From NCBI GenBank assembly GCA_025360565.1, contig JANYBY010000215.1, positions 1 to 9,151 on the forward strand: a DNA stretch of 9,151 nt, written 5' to 3'. Position 1 is the first letter of the stretch, and each line of letters starts with the position of its first letter. The notes under the pieces are model-generated. The model did not search any database. It worked only from the letters and a program-made list of their open reading frames with translations, and was not told the origin of the DNA. Shown one piece after another: positions 1-6,075 of this stretch. This stretch comes from Bacteroidota bacterium (lineage in GTDB: Bacteria; Bacteroidota; Bacteroidia; B-17B0; Aurantibacillaceae). The translations under genes were made by a program, and so were the position numbers.

Positions 1-57
1 GGCGCAGCATTACGCCTGAGTTTTCGTAAAAAAATGCCGGTTTTTATTGCGACTTGA
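1..57 (+). CDS. 3' end of an unidentified protein (partial)
   Basis: An open frame enters from the left edge and runs 18 codons to a TGA at 55-57, giving a basic tail that ends MPVFIAT. The other two plus-strand frames stop early. A terminator-like inverted repeat with a T tract follows at 99-128 on the same strand, which supports a real gene end here. Too little is present to name a family. Confidence 0.4.
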   Translation, partial: GAALRLSFRKKMPVFIAT

Positions 58-98
58 AAAATTTACGGCAGAATAAAACAGACAGATTCTTATTAAAT

Positions 99-128
99 CT
101 CCTTAGAAACAGTTTCTTAAGAGTTTTT
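99..128 (+). terminator. Probable rho-independent terminator
   Basis: An inverted repeat has arms at 99-109 and 113-123, with 9 of 11 positions pairing around a three-base CAG loop, followed directly by five T at 124-128. The stem is AT-rich, so it would be a weak terminator. It fits the plus-strand frame ending at 57 and lies in the gap where that gene converges on the HAD phosphatase gene. Confidence 0.45.
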
Positions 129-182
129 GATGGCCGACTAAATAGTTTATTGGCGCAAATTATATACCTTATTTGGTTTTAC

Positions 183-812
183 TTATAGGAGCTTAAGCTG
201 TTTCAGCAATTCATCCACTTCCATGTTTTTTGGAAGCAAATAGGCGTTAATACCAAGGGCGCCGGCACCCTGCACATGCTGAATGGAGTCATCAATAAAA
301 ACAGTTTCTTTTGGATCTAATTTATTTTCATTCAATACTAATTCAAAAATTTCCTTATCGGGTTTACGCATTCCCACTCGGCAGGAGTAATAAGTTCTGT
401 CAAAATAATCTTCAAAATTTTTAACGCCGTGTATATGGTACAAATTATATTCGAAATCGGCAATGTGCACCTCGTTGGTATTACTCAATAAAAAGGTGTT
501 GTAATTTTGTTTGGCATCCACCAAGGTATCCAAACGTTCCTCGGGTACATCCAGCAGCATGGCGTTCCAGGCATAGAGCAGCGAAATCTCGTTGCCTTTA
601 TAATTGATCTCTTGTTTTATTTTTTTAAAAAATTTATCGCCTGAAATTTTTCCTTTATCAAAGTCGTTAAATAATTCACTTTGTTTGGCTTGTGTATAAA
701 TATTTTCAAAAGGCACATGGCTGAGTTTATTAAACTCTTCGATGGTTTTTTTTACATCTAAGTTTATAATAACACCGCCAAGGTCGAATATGATGTTTTT
801 AATGTGTTTCAT
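183..812 (-). CDS. HAD-superfamily phosphatase, YihX-like
   Basis: A 209-residue soluble haloacid dehalogenase-type hydrolase, expected to remove phosphate from a small cytoplasmic metabolite. Motif I is FDLGGVI, with the nucleophile Asp10. The position two residues after it is Gly rather than the usual Asp; this is also how Escherichia coli YihX (alpha-glucose-1-phosphate phosphatase) begins, so it marks a subgroup rather than decay. Motif II is LLSNTN (Ser110), motif III is the Lys of GMRKPD (Lys150), and motif IV is FIDDS (Asp174, Asp175). Residues about 15-90 form the helical cap. The length matches the family. The ATG at 812 has an AGGGAAG stretch about 4 bases upstream. The gene lies directly downstream of the terminator of the partial tRNA copy, so it may once have been the first gene after the intact tRNA. 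The substrate cannot be told from sequence. Confidence 0.9.
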   Translation of the reverse strand: MKHIKNIIFDLGGVIINLDVKKTIEEFNKLSHVPFENIYTQAKQSELFNDFDKGKISGDKFFKKIKQEINYKGNEISLLYAWNAMLLDVPEERLDTLVDAKQNYNTFLLSNTNEVHIADFEYNLYHIHGVKNFEDYFDRTYYSCRVGMRKPDKEIFELVLNENKLDPKETVFIDDSIQHVQGAGALGINAYLLPKNMEVDELLKQLKLL

Positions 813-846
813 TCAGCTTCCCTAAAGTCGTGAGAATTTTTTGAAT

Positions 847-871
847 AAAAAAGCCCCGAAAAAATTCGGGG
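847..871 (-). terminator. Terminator of the partial tRNA copy / GIY-YIG gene
   Basis: Read on the minus strand, a perfect 7-bp stem (CCCCGAA with TTCGGGG) encloses a TTTT loop and is followed by C and six T. It lies 38 bases after the GIY-YIG stop codon, so it would end that transcript and shield the HAD gene downstream. Confidence 0.85.
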
Positions 872-876
872 ATTCT

Positions 877-948
877 TGGTGCTCCCACCTGGGCACGATC
901 CAGGGACCCTCAGCCCCGATAGCTATCGGGGGAGTCTGATGCTCTAAC
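877..948 (-). pseudogene. Partial tRNA copy (3' part) with palindrome in place of the anticodon
   Basis: This is a duplicate of the tRNA at 1276-1352. It keeps part of the D arm, both sides of the anticodon stem, the variable loop, the T arm, the acceptor 3' strand and the encoded CCA (877-879). It lacks the acceptor 5' strand and the D-stem 5' strand, so it cannot fold as a tRNA. Six bases of the anticodon loop region, including the CAT anticodon, are replaced by 19 bases carrying a perfect palindrome. The 5' part of this copy also codes for the last residues of the GIY-YIG protein. Confidence 0.85.
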
Positions 949-1236
949 GGCAAATTTCTCCTTTAATTTTAAACCGATTTCAGGATATAGAGTCAGGTTT
1001 TTGATATAAATTGAGCTTTTCATTGATTTAATGTATTTTTCAATTTTTAACGCTTGTGAATAAGATGAACATTCAATATGTAAAAATAGTTCCCAATCAT
1101 CCGTCTTTGCTGTAAAGCGATGGTCACCATATTCATGTAAATTGTGTTTAGCGATTCGAGATTCAAGATCGTTTTGGCAAGCACCAATGTAATGCCTCTT
1201 CAATTTTTTGCTAAATAATATGTAACAACAATTCAT
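910..1236 (-). CDS. Small GIY-YIG nuclease fused to tRNA-derived tail
   Basis: A 108-residue single-domain GIY-YIG endonuclease. The signature reads CYIL (Tyr5) and HYIG (Tyr16, Gly18), followed by the conserved Arg27 in RIAKHN and a likely metal-binding Glu66 in ALKIEKYIK, so the active site looks intact. I chose the ATG at 1236 because a longer reading to 1287 would run back through the tRNA terminator and acceptor stem. The first two bases of this ATG belong to the repeat, and the start lies 9 bases after the terminator T tract, without a Shine-Dalgarno site but with an A-rich leader (AAAAAATG). Residues 97-108 and the TGA stop are encoded by the partial tRNA copy. No separate promoter fits between tRNA and start, so expression probably relies on read-through from the tRNA. 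The likely role is cutting a tRNA gene target to spread the element. Confidence 0.8.
   Translation of the reverse strand: MNCCYILFSKKLKRHYIGACQNDLESRIAKHNLHEYGDHRFTAKTDDWELFLHIECSSYSQALKIEKYIKSMKSSIYIKNLTLYPEIGLKLKEKFAVRASDSPDSYRG
914..931. repeat. 18-bp perfect palindrome
   Basis: CCCCGATAGCTATCGGGG equals its own reverse complement. As RNA it would form a 7-bp stem with an AGCU loop on top of the remaining anticodon stem of the partial tRNA. It occurs once in this window. From memory, palindromes built around GATAGCTATC are common between genes in Bacteroidota, so it may be a dispersed repeat; I could not check this. Confidence 0.85.
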
Positions 1237-1334
1237 TTTTTGAATAAAAAAACCCCGAAAAAATTCAGGGATTCTTGGTGCTCCCACCTGGGCACGATCC
1301 AGGGACCCTCAGATTATGAGTCTGATGCTCTAAC
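1235..1334 (-). repeat. Direct repeat, proximal copy (intact tRNA 3' part plus terminator)
   Basis: This is the partner of 836-948. It covers the terminator and the tRNA from its 3' end back to the D loop. The remaining 18 bases of the tRNA 5' end (1335-1352) are not repeated, which places the duplication boundary inside the D loop. Confidence 0.9.
1246..1270 (-). terminator. Rho-independent terminator of the CAT tRNA
   Basis: On the minus strand, CCCTGAA pairs with TTCGGGG (7 bp including one T-G wobble) around a TTTT loop, followed by seven T. It starts 5 bases after the encoded CCA. It also lies immediately upstream of the GIY-YIG start codon, so nuclease transcription would need read-through. 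Confidence 0.85.
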
Positions 1335-1352
1335 CAGCTGAGCTATAGGAGC
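1276..1352 (-). tRNA. tRNA with anticodon CAT (elongator Met, or Ile read as k2CAU)
   Basis: A complete cloverleaf: acceptor stem GCTCCTA/TGGGAGC, D stem GCTC/GAGC, anticodon stem TCAGA/TCTGA with loop CTCATAA, T stem CCTGG/CCAGG, discriminator A at 1279 and an encoded CCA at 1276-1278. The anticodon CAT is at 1316-1318. It is not an obvious initiator, since the first acceptor pair G-C is intact and no run of three G-C pairs closes the anticodon stem. Elongator Met and Ile2 (lysidine-modified by TilS) cannot be told apart with confidence; C4-G69 and C5-G68 resemble pairs reported for TilS recognition in E. coli. The T loop is ATCGTGC instead of TTCnAnn, that is A54 and T58 are exchanged relative to the norm. 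Confidence 0.93.
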
Positions 1353-1371
1353 CGTTGAAATAAACGGAGGG

Positions 1372-1403
1372 CAAAAATAGGTAAATAGGCTCTTATATGC
1401 AAA
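1372..1403 (-). promoter_or_regulatory. Bacteroidota-type promoter of the CAT tRNA
   Basis: On the minus strand a perfect TAnnTTTG element (TATTTTTG, 1379 to 1372) is preceded by TTTG (1403 to 1400) with 20 bases between them, which fits the -7 and -33 elements of the Bacteroidota housekeeping sigma factor. Transcription would begin around 1365, about a dozen bases before the tRNA 5' end. By read-through it probably also drives the GIY-YIG gene. Confidence 0.65.
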
Positions 1404-1437
1404 AATATTGTGAATTAGATTAACCTTGTTTTTTTCC

Positions 1438-1452
1438 TATATTTATATTTAG
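1438..1452 (+). promoter_or_regulatory. Possible -7 region for the TPR gene
   Basis: Two overlapping near-matches to TAnnTTTG (starting at 1438 and 1444, each lacking the final G in place) lie about 45-50 bases before the TTG start. A TTG at 1426-1428 is the only -33 candidate, at a short spacing of 15 bases. The assignment is weak. Confidence 0.25.
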
Positions 1453-1495
1453 TGAAACGCCCTTTTTTATATACCCTTTTTTTCGCCCAACTATT

Positions 1496-2965
1496 TTGCC
1501 GAATCTGAAAATTTTTTTTTACATACTTTTCATCTTTATTTCACTTGCCTGGCGAGCTCAAAATATAGATTCACTTAAACTTGCTCTTAAAAATACAAAG
1601 GACGATACAACCAAGTGCAATATTCTATCTTATTTAGCAAACAATACGAGTGAACAAGAGTGGCCCGGCCATAATCAAGAATTAAATAAACTTGCTGAAT
1701 CAAAACTAAAAGATATTAAACCGGGTGACCCTTTACAAAATTTTTATTTAAAACATTTCGCTGCAACACTCGGTAATATTGGTTTTATTGAAATTAATTC
1801 GGGTAATAATGCTAAGGCGATCGACTATATTGAGAGGGCTTTAAAAATACAGGAAGAAATTGGTGCCGGGAGCGATATGTCTTCTTCGTTGAGTAACCTT
1901 GCATCCATTTATAATGATCAAGGTAATATTGCAAAATCTCTTGAGTATTCTGCAAAAAATTTAAAATGGGCCGAAAGCGCTAATAACAAAGCTTCTATTG
2001 CAAGTGCCTTAAGTTTTTTAGCGATCGTTTATAGGGGGCAAGGTGATAATAAAAAAGCGCTTGAATACATGAATAAATGTTTAAAAATACAGGAAGAAAG
2101 AGGTAACAAGATCGGGATAGCAAATGCCTATACAAGTGTTGGTGTATTATATAAAGCCATTGGTAATATTCCAAAAGCATTGGAGTGCTATCTAAAAGGC
2201 TTAAAACTTGCCGAAGAAATAAATGAAATTAATGTGATTGCCACAACATTAGGAAATATTGGTGTTATATACGATTATCAGGGAAATATTGGTTTAGCAA
2301 GAGAGTATGTAAATAAAAGTTTAAAAATATATGAAGAAAGGGGTGATAAAAAGGGGGTGGCGTTTGCCTTAAACAACTTGGGGGTTTTTAGCACGAAGGA
2401 AAAAAAATATAAAGAAGCGCTGGAGAACTGTTTGCGGTCATTGGAACTTTCGAAAGAAATAGGATACGTTGAAGTAATAAAAAGGTCGGCCGAACAATTA
2501 AATATTATCTACAAAAAGCTTGGTAATTACCAAAAAGCTTTGGAGAATTATGAGTTGTTTATTTTAATGAGGGATAGCATTACAAATGTAACAAATAAAA
2601 AAACGGCCATTAGATCACAGCTTCAGTACGAATACGACAAAAAAGAAATTGAAATAATGGCCTTGTCAAAAGCCGATAAGGAAAAAATTGAATTAAAGGC
2701 TGAGGAAAATTCTAAACGTCAACGTTTAATTATATATTCTGTGATTTCAGGCCTATTTATTGTTACAATTTTTTCATTCTTTATTTTCAGGAGCCTGCGG
2801 CAAAATAAAAAGAAAAACATTATTATAACACACCAAAAGGACTTAGTTGACGAAAAACAAAAGGAGATCCTAGACTCAATTCTTTACGCCAAACGCATTC
2901 AAACCGCATTACTGCCCCACGACAAATACATAACGCGTACCCTTGAAAAACTTACAAAACTTTAA
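1496..2965 (+). CDS. Secreted/membrane TPR protein lacking its SpoIIE output domain
   Basis: 489 residues. Residues 5-21 form a signal peptide ending near AWRA/Q. Seven tetratricopeptide repeats of 40 residues follow, at about 85-360, with the recurrent pattern LGNIGVIYDYQGN...A.EY..K.LKI.EE. A charged helical stretch (375-410), one membrane segment (411-431) and a cytoplasmic tail complete it. The tail carries EILDSILYAKRIQTALLP, the linker that in many Bacteroidota TPR proteins leads into a SpoIIE/PP2C phosphatase domain. Here the protein ends 16 residues after it and no phosphatase sequence follows in any plus frame, since a convergent gene begins 24 bases later. The TPRs probably bind a protein partner in the periplasm. 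The start is a TTG; no in-frame ATG or GTG exists upstream, and this start yields the expected signal peptide. It could be a stable short form or a truncated sensor. Confidence 0.85.
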   Translation: MPNLKIFFYILFIFISLAWRAQNIDSLKLALKNTKDDTTKCNILSYLANNTSEQEWPGHNQELNKLAESKLKDIKPGDPLQNFYLKHFAATLGNIGFIEINSGNNAKAIDYIERALKIQEEIGAGSDMSSSLSNLASIYNDQGNIAKSLEYSAKNLKWAESANNKASIASALSFLAIVYRGQGDNKKALEYMNKCLKIQEERGNKIGIANAYTSVGVLYKAIGNIPKALECYLKGLKLAEEINEINVIATTLGNIGVIYDYQGNIGLAREYVNKSLKIYEERGDKKGVAFALNNLGVFSTKEKKYKEALENCLRSLELSKEIGYVEVIKRSAEQLNIIYKKLGNYQKALENYELFILMRDSITNVTNKKTAIRSQLQYEYDKKEIEIMALSKADKEKIELKAEENSKRQRLIIYSVISGLFIVTIFSFFIFRSLRQNKKKNIIITHQKDLVDEKQKEILDSILYAKRIQTALLPHDKYITRTLEKLTKL

Positions 2966-2973
2966 CGGAAAAT

Positions 2974-2989
2974 CTGTTCACGAAAACAG
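2974..2989 (-). terminator. Weak hairpin between convergent genes
   Basis: CTGTT (2974-2978) can pair with AACAG (2985-2989) around a six-base loop. On the minus strand it is followed by ATTTTC and comes directly after the TAG of the secreted-protein gene. The stem is only 5 bp, so termination here is uncertain. Confidence 0.3.
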
Positions 2990-3922
2990 CTAGTACAAAA
3001 AAGGAAGGATCTCCTTATCTATTTTATCCATTTCAGGTTTAGGGCAGCCTTTATAATAATAAAATAAATTATCGTTAAACCGTGTAACTTTTGATGAAAA
3101 GACCTCATAACTGTTGGACTTTTCGAGCGAAAATGTTTTTGTCCCGGCCGGCGATTTTTTAAATTCCTTTTTTGGATTATTTTTATAATCTATTAGTTGC
3201 GTCTTGTCAATCTTATAATCTATTTTAGAATCCGTTATCATATAATGTACCGGTATAAATTTTAACCCTGGTATAACGTATGCCGTGCTGCCAAAACCAT
3301 AACCGCATTCGTACGGAAAAGGTTTTTTTAATTGGTGGCCGTATTTATTTTTCACCACAATATCTACCACCTGCCCACTTGGATTTCCATGTTCTTTTAC
3401 CTTTCTTGCTGAATCTTCCGGAATAAAGCCTATAGATGAATTGTAAATGTTATCGCTTTCGGCTACTAAATAAAAGTTTTCTTTAATTTCAATTGTAGGG
3501 TCAACGGTTAAGTTGGTATCCAAAAAAATTCCTTTTCTCGCGCCGCTCATCAAACTGTCGTTTGCCGAGCTGTAAATAAAATAAACTTTTCCAAAATTGT
3601 AATTATCCCTATAGGCCATCATTATATTTTTATTAACGATGAACATTTCCAATTTCTTATCATTCGCCATTTCGGTATTGCCGGCCTTATACAATTCATT
3701 TATAAGTGTTCGTCCGGTCTTCAATTTCACAACCAATGCCCCGGTCTTTAGTTGATTTATCTGCCATCCGCCAATCACCTTTCTCCTCTTCATGAATTTA
3801 TCAAACTGCTTTTTGTCTTTATAATCATCGCTATTATAAACGTTCTTCTCAATTTGAGAAAAAATATTCTGAAAAGATAAGATAAGAATAAATAAAAATA
3901 TTCTATTTAACAGCTGAGCCAT
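2990..3922 (-). CDS. Uncharacterised secreted protein
   Basis: 310 residues that I cannot place in a named family. Residues 1-23 are a clear signal peptide: basic Arg7, a hydrophobic run IFLFILILSF, then a cleavage-like FSQ. There is no lipobox Cys, so it should be released to the periplasm or surface rather than lipidated. The remainder is rich in Lys, Tyr and Asn, mostly beta-like, with conserved-looking stretches GIFLDTNLTVDPT (about 132-145) and FPYECGYGFGS. Cys206 and Cys294 (YKGCPKP) are the only two cysteines in the mature chain and could form a disulfide. The ATG lies 20 bases inside the 3' end of metG in another frame, so the two genes are probably cotranscribed and this one reads second. 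No link to methionyl-tRNA synthesis is evident. Confidence 0.75.
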   Translation of the reverse strand: MAQLLNRIFLFILILSFQNIFSQIEKNVYNSDDYKDKKQFDKFMKRRKVIGGWQINQLKTGALVVKLKTGRTLINELYKAGNTEMANDKKLEMFIVNKNIMMAYRDNYNFGKVYFIYSSANDSLMSGARKGIFLDTNLTVDPTIEIKENFYLVAESDNIYNSSIGFIPEDSARKVKEHGNPSGQVVDIVVKNKYGHQLKKPFPYECGYGFGSTAYVIPGLKFIPVHYMITDSKIDYKIDKTQLIDYKNNPKKEFKKSPAGTKTFSLEKSNSYEVFSSKVTRFNDNLFYYYKGCPKPEMDKIDKEILPFLY

Positions 3923-5945
3923 TTTCTATTTCGGTTTTAGTTGGTGTAACAAAACTCAATTCGCCTTTCGCGTTTTCTGCCATCAATATCATGCCCTGAC
4001 TTTCAATGCCCTTTATCTTGCGCGGGGCAAGGTTTGCCAGCATCATCACTTTTTGCCCGATAATATCTTCGGGTTTGTAATACGCCGCTATGCCGCTCAC
4101 AACTGTTCTCACATCCACACCGGTATCTAATTTCAATTTTAAAAGTTTATCTGTTTTCGGCACCACTTCCGCTTCTAAAATGGTTGCTATCCGAATATCC
4201 ATTTTTACAAAATCATCAAATGTTGTTTCGGGTTTTACAGGCGCGGCTTTTTTTGCTGACACATTTGCTTCCTTACTTTTTTGCAACTTATTTAACTGCA
4301 ATTCAATTTCCGAGTCTTCTATCTTATCAAACAACAATTCTTCTTTATGTATTAAATGCCCCTGCGCTACATTACCTGTATGCTTTGCCGCAGGCCACTT
4401 TAAAGGTACAATGTTTAATAGGCCAAATAATTTTTTTGAGGTGAACGGCAGAAAAGGTTCGGCTAAAATGGCCAGATTACACGAAATTTGCAAAGCAATA
4501 TTCATAATGGTTTTTACCCGCTCTTCGTCTGTTTTAATTAATTTCCAGGGTTCCGTCTCAGCTAAATATTTATTTCCGATCCTTGCCACATTCATCCACT
4601 CGGTAATTGCTTCCCTGAATTTAAATTGTTCAATGGCCTTTGCAATTTTATCTGGAGCGTTAGCAAGCTCAGCCAGAACAATAAGGTCTTCTTTCGCGTA
4701 TGTATTTGCAGGAGGCACTTTTCCTTCGTAAAATTTATGCGTTAACACAACTGTGCGATTTATAAAATTCCCAAAAATGGCAACCAGCTCACTGTTATTT
4801 TTTGTTTGAAAATCTTTCCATGTAAAATCGTTGTCCTTTGCTTCGGGGGCGTTCGCGCATAAGGTATAACGTAACGCGTCTTGTTTATCTTTAAATTCTA
4901 AAAGATATTCGTGCAGCCAAACGGCCCAATTGCGCGAAGTAGAAATCTTATCGCCTTCTAAATTTAAAAATTCATTCGCGGGCACATTATCCGCTAAAAT
5001 AAATTCGCCGTGTTCCATTAACATGGCCGGAAAAATAATGCAATGAAAAACAATATTATCCTTTCCTATAAAATGGATCAATCGTGAATCTTCTTTTTTC
5101 CAATAATTTTCCCAGCTGTCGGGCAATAATTCTTTTGTGGCCGAAATATAACCGATGGGCGCGTCGAACCAAACGTACAGCACCTTGCCGTCGGCTCCTT
5201 TTACCGGCACAGGCACGCCCCAATCGAGGTCGCGGGTCATGGCGCGGGGCTGTAATCCGTCGCCGCTATCTAACCAACTTTTACATTGCCCGTAAACATT
5301 AGGTTTCCAATCAGCGTGTTTTTCGATATAGGCTTTTATTTTTGGCTGCAATTTATCTAAGGGTAAAAACCAATTTTTAGTTTGTTTTAAAACCGGTTTG
5401 CTTCCGCTTAGCGTCGACCTTGGTTCAATAAGATCAGTTGCATTTAAAGATGAGCCGCAATTTTCGCATTGATCGCCGTAGGCATTCGGGTTTTTGCATT
5501 TGGGGCAAGTGCCCACAATATAACGGTCGGCCAAAAATTGTTGCGCGCTTTCATCGTAATATTGTTCGGTAACCTGCTCGGTAAAACTTCCTTTTTCATA
5601 AAGAGTTTTAAAAAAATCGGATGCTGTTTGATGATGTATTTTTGAAGAAGTTCTTGAATAAATATCGAACGAAATACCAAATTCTTTAAAGGCATCGCCC
5701 ATTATTTTATGGTATTTATCTACAACGGCTTGCGGTGTGGTGCCCTCCAACTTTGCTTTTATGGTAATGGGCACGCCATGCTCATCACTGCCGCAAATAT
5801 ATTTTACATCGTGCCCAATACTTCTTAAATATCTAACGTAAATATCTGCAGGTAAATAACAGCCTGCCAAATGGCCAATGTGCACGGGGCCGTTAGCATA
5901 GGGCAACGCGGCGGTTACCAGAGTTCTTTTAAATTGAGATGCCAT
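3903..5945 (-). CDS. metG: Methionine--tRNA ligase
   Basis: 680 residues, the usual length for Bacteroidota MetG. This class I synthetase charges tRNA-Met, both initiator and elongator, in the cytoplasm. The ATP-binding HIGH motif is at 22-25 within PYANGPVHIGH. A zinc knuckle follows with Cys147, Cys150, Cys160 and Cys163 (CPKC...CENC). The KMSKS loop reads KISTS at 333-337, a substitution I recall from this phylum. The anticodon-binding helical domain spans roughly 370-530, with the WLDSGDG and NWFLPLDK segments of the catalytic core before it. After a Lys/Ala-rich linker (about 552-573), residues 575-680 form the Trbp111/EMAP-like OB-fold (FDDFVKMDIRIATI, GMILMAEN), which raises tRNA affinity. 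The ATG at 5945 begins a short N-terminus just ahead of the catalytic fold. The gene is divergent from the HNH-like gene and overlaps the secreted-protein gene downstream. Confidence 0.98.
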   Translation of the reverse strand: MASQFKRTLVTAALPYANGPVHIGHLAGCYLPADIYVRYLRSIGHDVKYICGSDEHGVPITIKAKLEGTTPQAVVDKYHKIMGDAFKEFGISFDIYSRTSSKIHHQTASDFFKTLYEKGSFTEQVTEQYYDESAQQFLADRYIVGTCPKCKNPNAYGDQCENCGSSLNATDLIEPRSTLSGSKPVLKQTKNWFLPLDKLQPKIKAYIEKHADWKPNVYGQCKSWLDSGDGLQPRAMTRDLDWGVPVPVKGADGKVLYVWFDAPIGYISATKELLPDSWENYWKKEDSRLIHFIGKDNIVFHCIIFPAMLMEHGEFILADNVPANEFLNLEGDKISTSRNWAVWLHEYLLEFKDKQDALRYTLCANAPEAKDNDFTWKDFQTKNNSELVAIFGNFINRTVVLTHKFYEGKVPPANTYAKEDLIVLAELANAPDKIAKAIEQFKFREAITEWMNVARIGNKYLAETEPWKLIKTDEERVKTIMNIALQISCNLAILAEPFLPFTSKKLFGLLNIVPLKWPAAKHTGNVAQGHLIHKEELLFDKIEDSEIELQLNKLQKSKEANVSAKKAAPVKPETTFDDFVKMDIRIATILEAEVVPKTDKLLKLKLDTGVDVRTVVSGIAAYYKPEDIIGQKVMMLANLAPRKIKGIESQGMILMAENAKGELSFVTPTKTEIENGSAVK

Positions 5946-5996
5946 TTAAATTACTATAATGCGAACCGTTAGTTTGTTTAAAAAAAATTGTTGCGG

Positions 5997-6028
5997 TTTG
6001 CTAATTGTATTCTATTTTACTACTTTAG
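5997..6028 (+). promoter_or_regulatory. Candidate promoter for the HNH-like / LD-carboxypeptidase genes
   Basis: TTTG at 5997-6000 and TACTTTAG at 6021-6028 (5 of 6 matches to TAnnTTTG) are 20 bases apart, the same spacing as in the tRNA promoter of this window. The expected start of transcription is near 6035, leaving an AT-rich leader of about 40 bases before the ATG at 6076. No equally good element was found for the divergent metG in the same 130-base gap. Confidence 0.45.
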
Positions 6029-6075
6029 CGTAAAGATAATATTAAGAGTTGATATAATAACTTAAAAAAATAAAA

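Larger units (their letters stand above)
836..948 (-). repeat. Direct repeat, distal copy (terminator plus tRNA 3' part)
   Basis: This copy matches 1235-1334. Outside the anticodon region I see only two base differences, at 853 and 868. The one block difference is 914-932, 19 bases holding a palindrome, in place of the 6 bases at 1313-1318. Similarity stops sharply at both ends: 948/1334 inside the tRNA, and 836/1235 just past the terminator T tract. Confidence 0.9.
836..1334 (-). mobile_element. Putative tRNA-targeting GIY-YIG element with direct repeats
   Basis: The unit consists of a complete CAT tRNA plus terminator, a GIY-YIG nuclease gene, and a partial copy of the same tRNA plus terminator, all reading on the minus strand. 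About 286 bases (949-1234) are unique; the flanks are near-identical direct repeats. The layout resembles elements that enter the 3' part of a tRNA gene, supply a replacement 3' part, and push the original one downstream. No integrase or transposase is present. The only candidate enzyme is the GIY-YIG nuclease, as in homing endonuclease systems. That it moves is inferred from structure; a local tandem duplication is the alternative. Confidence 0.6.

Noticed and set aside
1237..1287. N-terminal extension of the GIY-YIG gene upstream to an ATG at 1287
   Set aside because: It would translate the tRNA acceptor stem and terminator; the GIY-YIG fold begins naturally at the ATG at 1236.
836..1352. 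A tRNA split by an intron that encodes a homing nuclease
   Set aside because: The upstream tRNA is complete from its 5' end to CCA, so no splicing is needed; the downstream piece is a duplicate, not the missing half.
1995..2180. Minus-strand open frame within the TPR gene
   Set aside because: It mirrors the 40-residue TPR periodicity and has no features of its own.
1816..2500. DNA tandem repeat or CRISPR-like periodicity of about 120 bases
   Set aside because: The periodicity comes from 40-residue TPR units in the protein; the DNA units are diverged and there are no fixed repeats with unique spacers.
4090..4731. Plus-strand open frame of 213 codons opposite metG
   Set aside because: It lies wholly antisense to well-conserved metG sequence and its product looks like nothing known; it is a by-product of metG codon use. 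Shorter plus-strand frames at 4184-4444 and 5084-5302 and a minus-strand one at 5444-5695 fail for the same reason.
3903..5945. KISTS in place of KMSKS as a sign of an inactive MetG
   Set aside because: HIGH, the zinc cysteines and all domains are intact, and I recall this signature variant as normal for Bacteroidota MetG.
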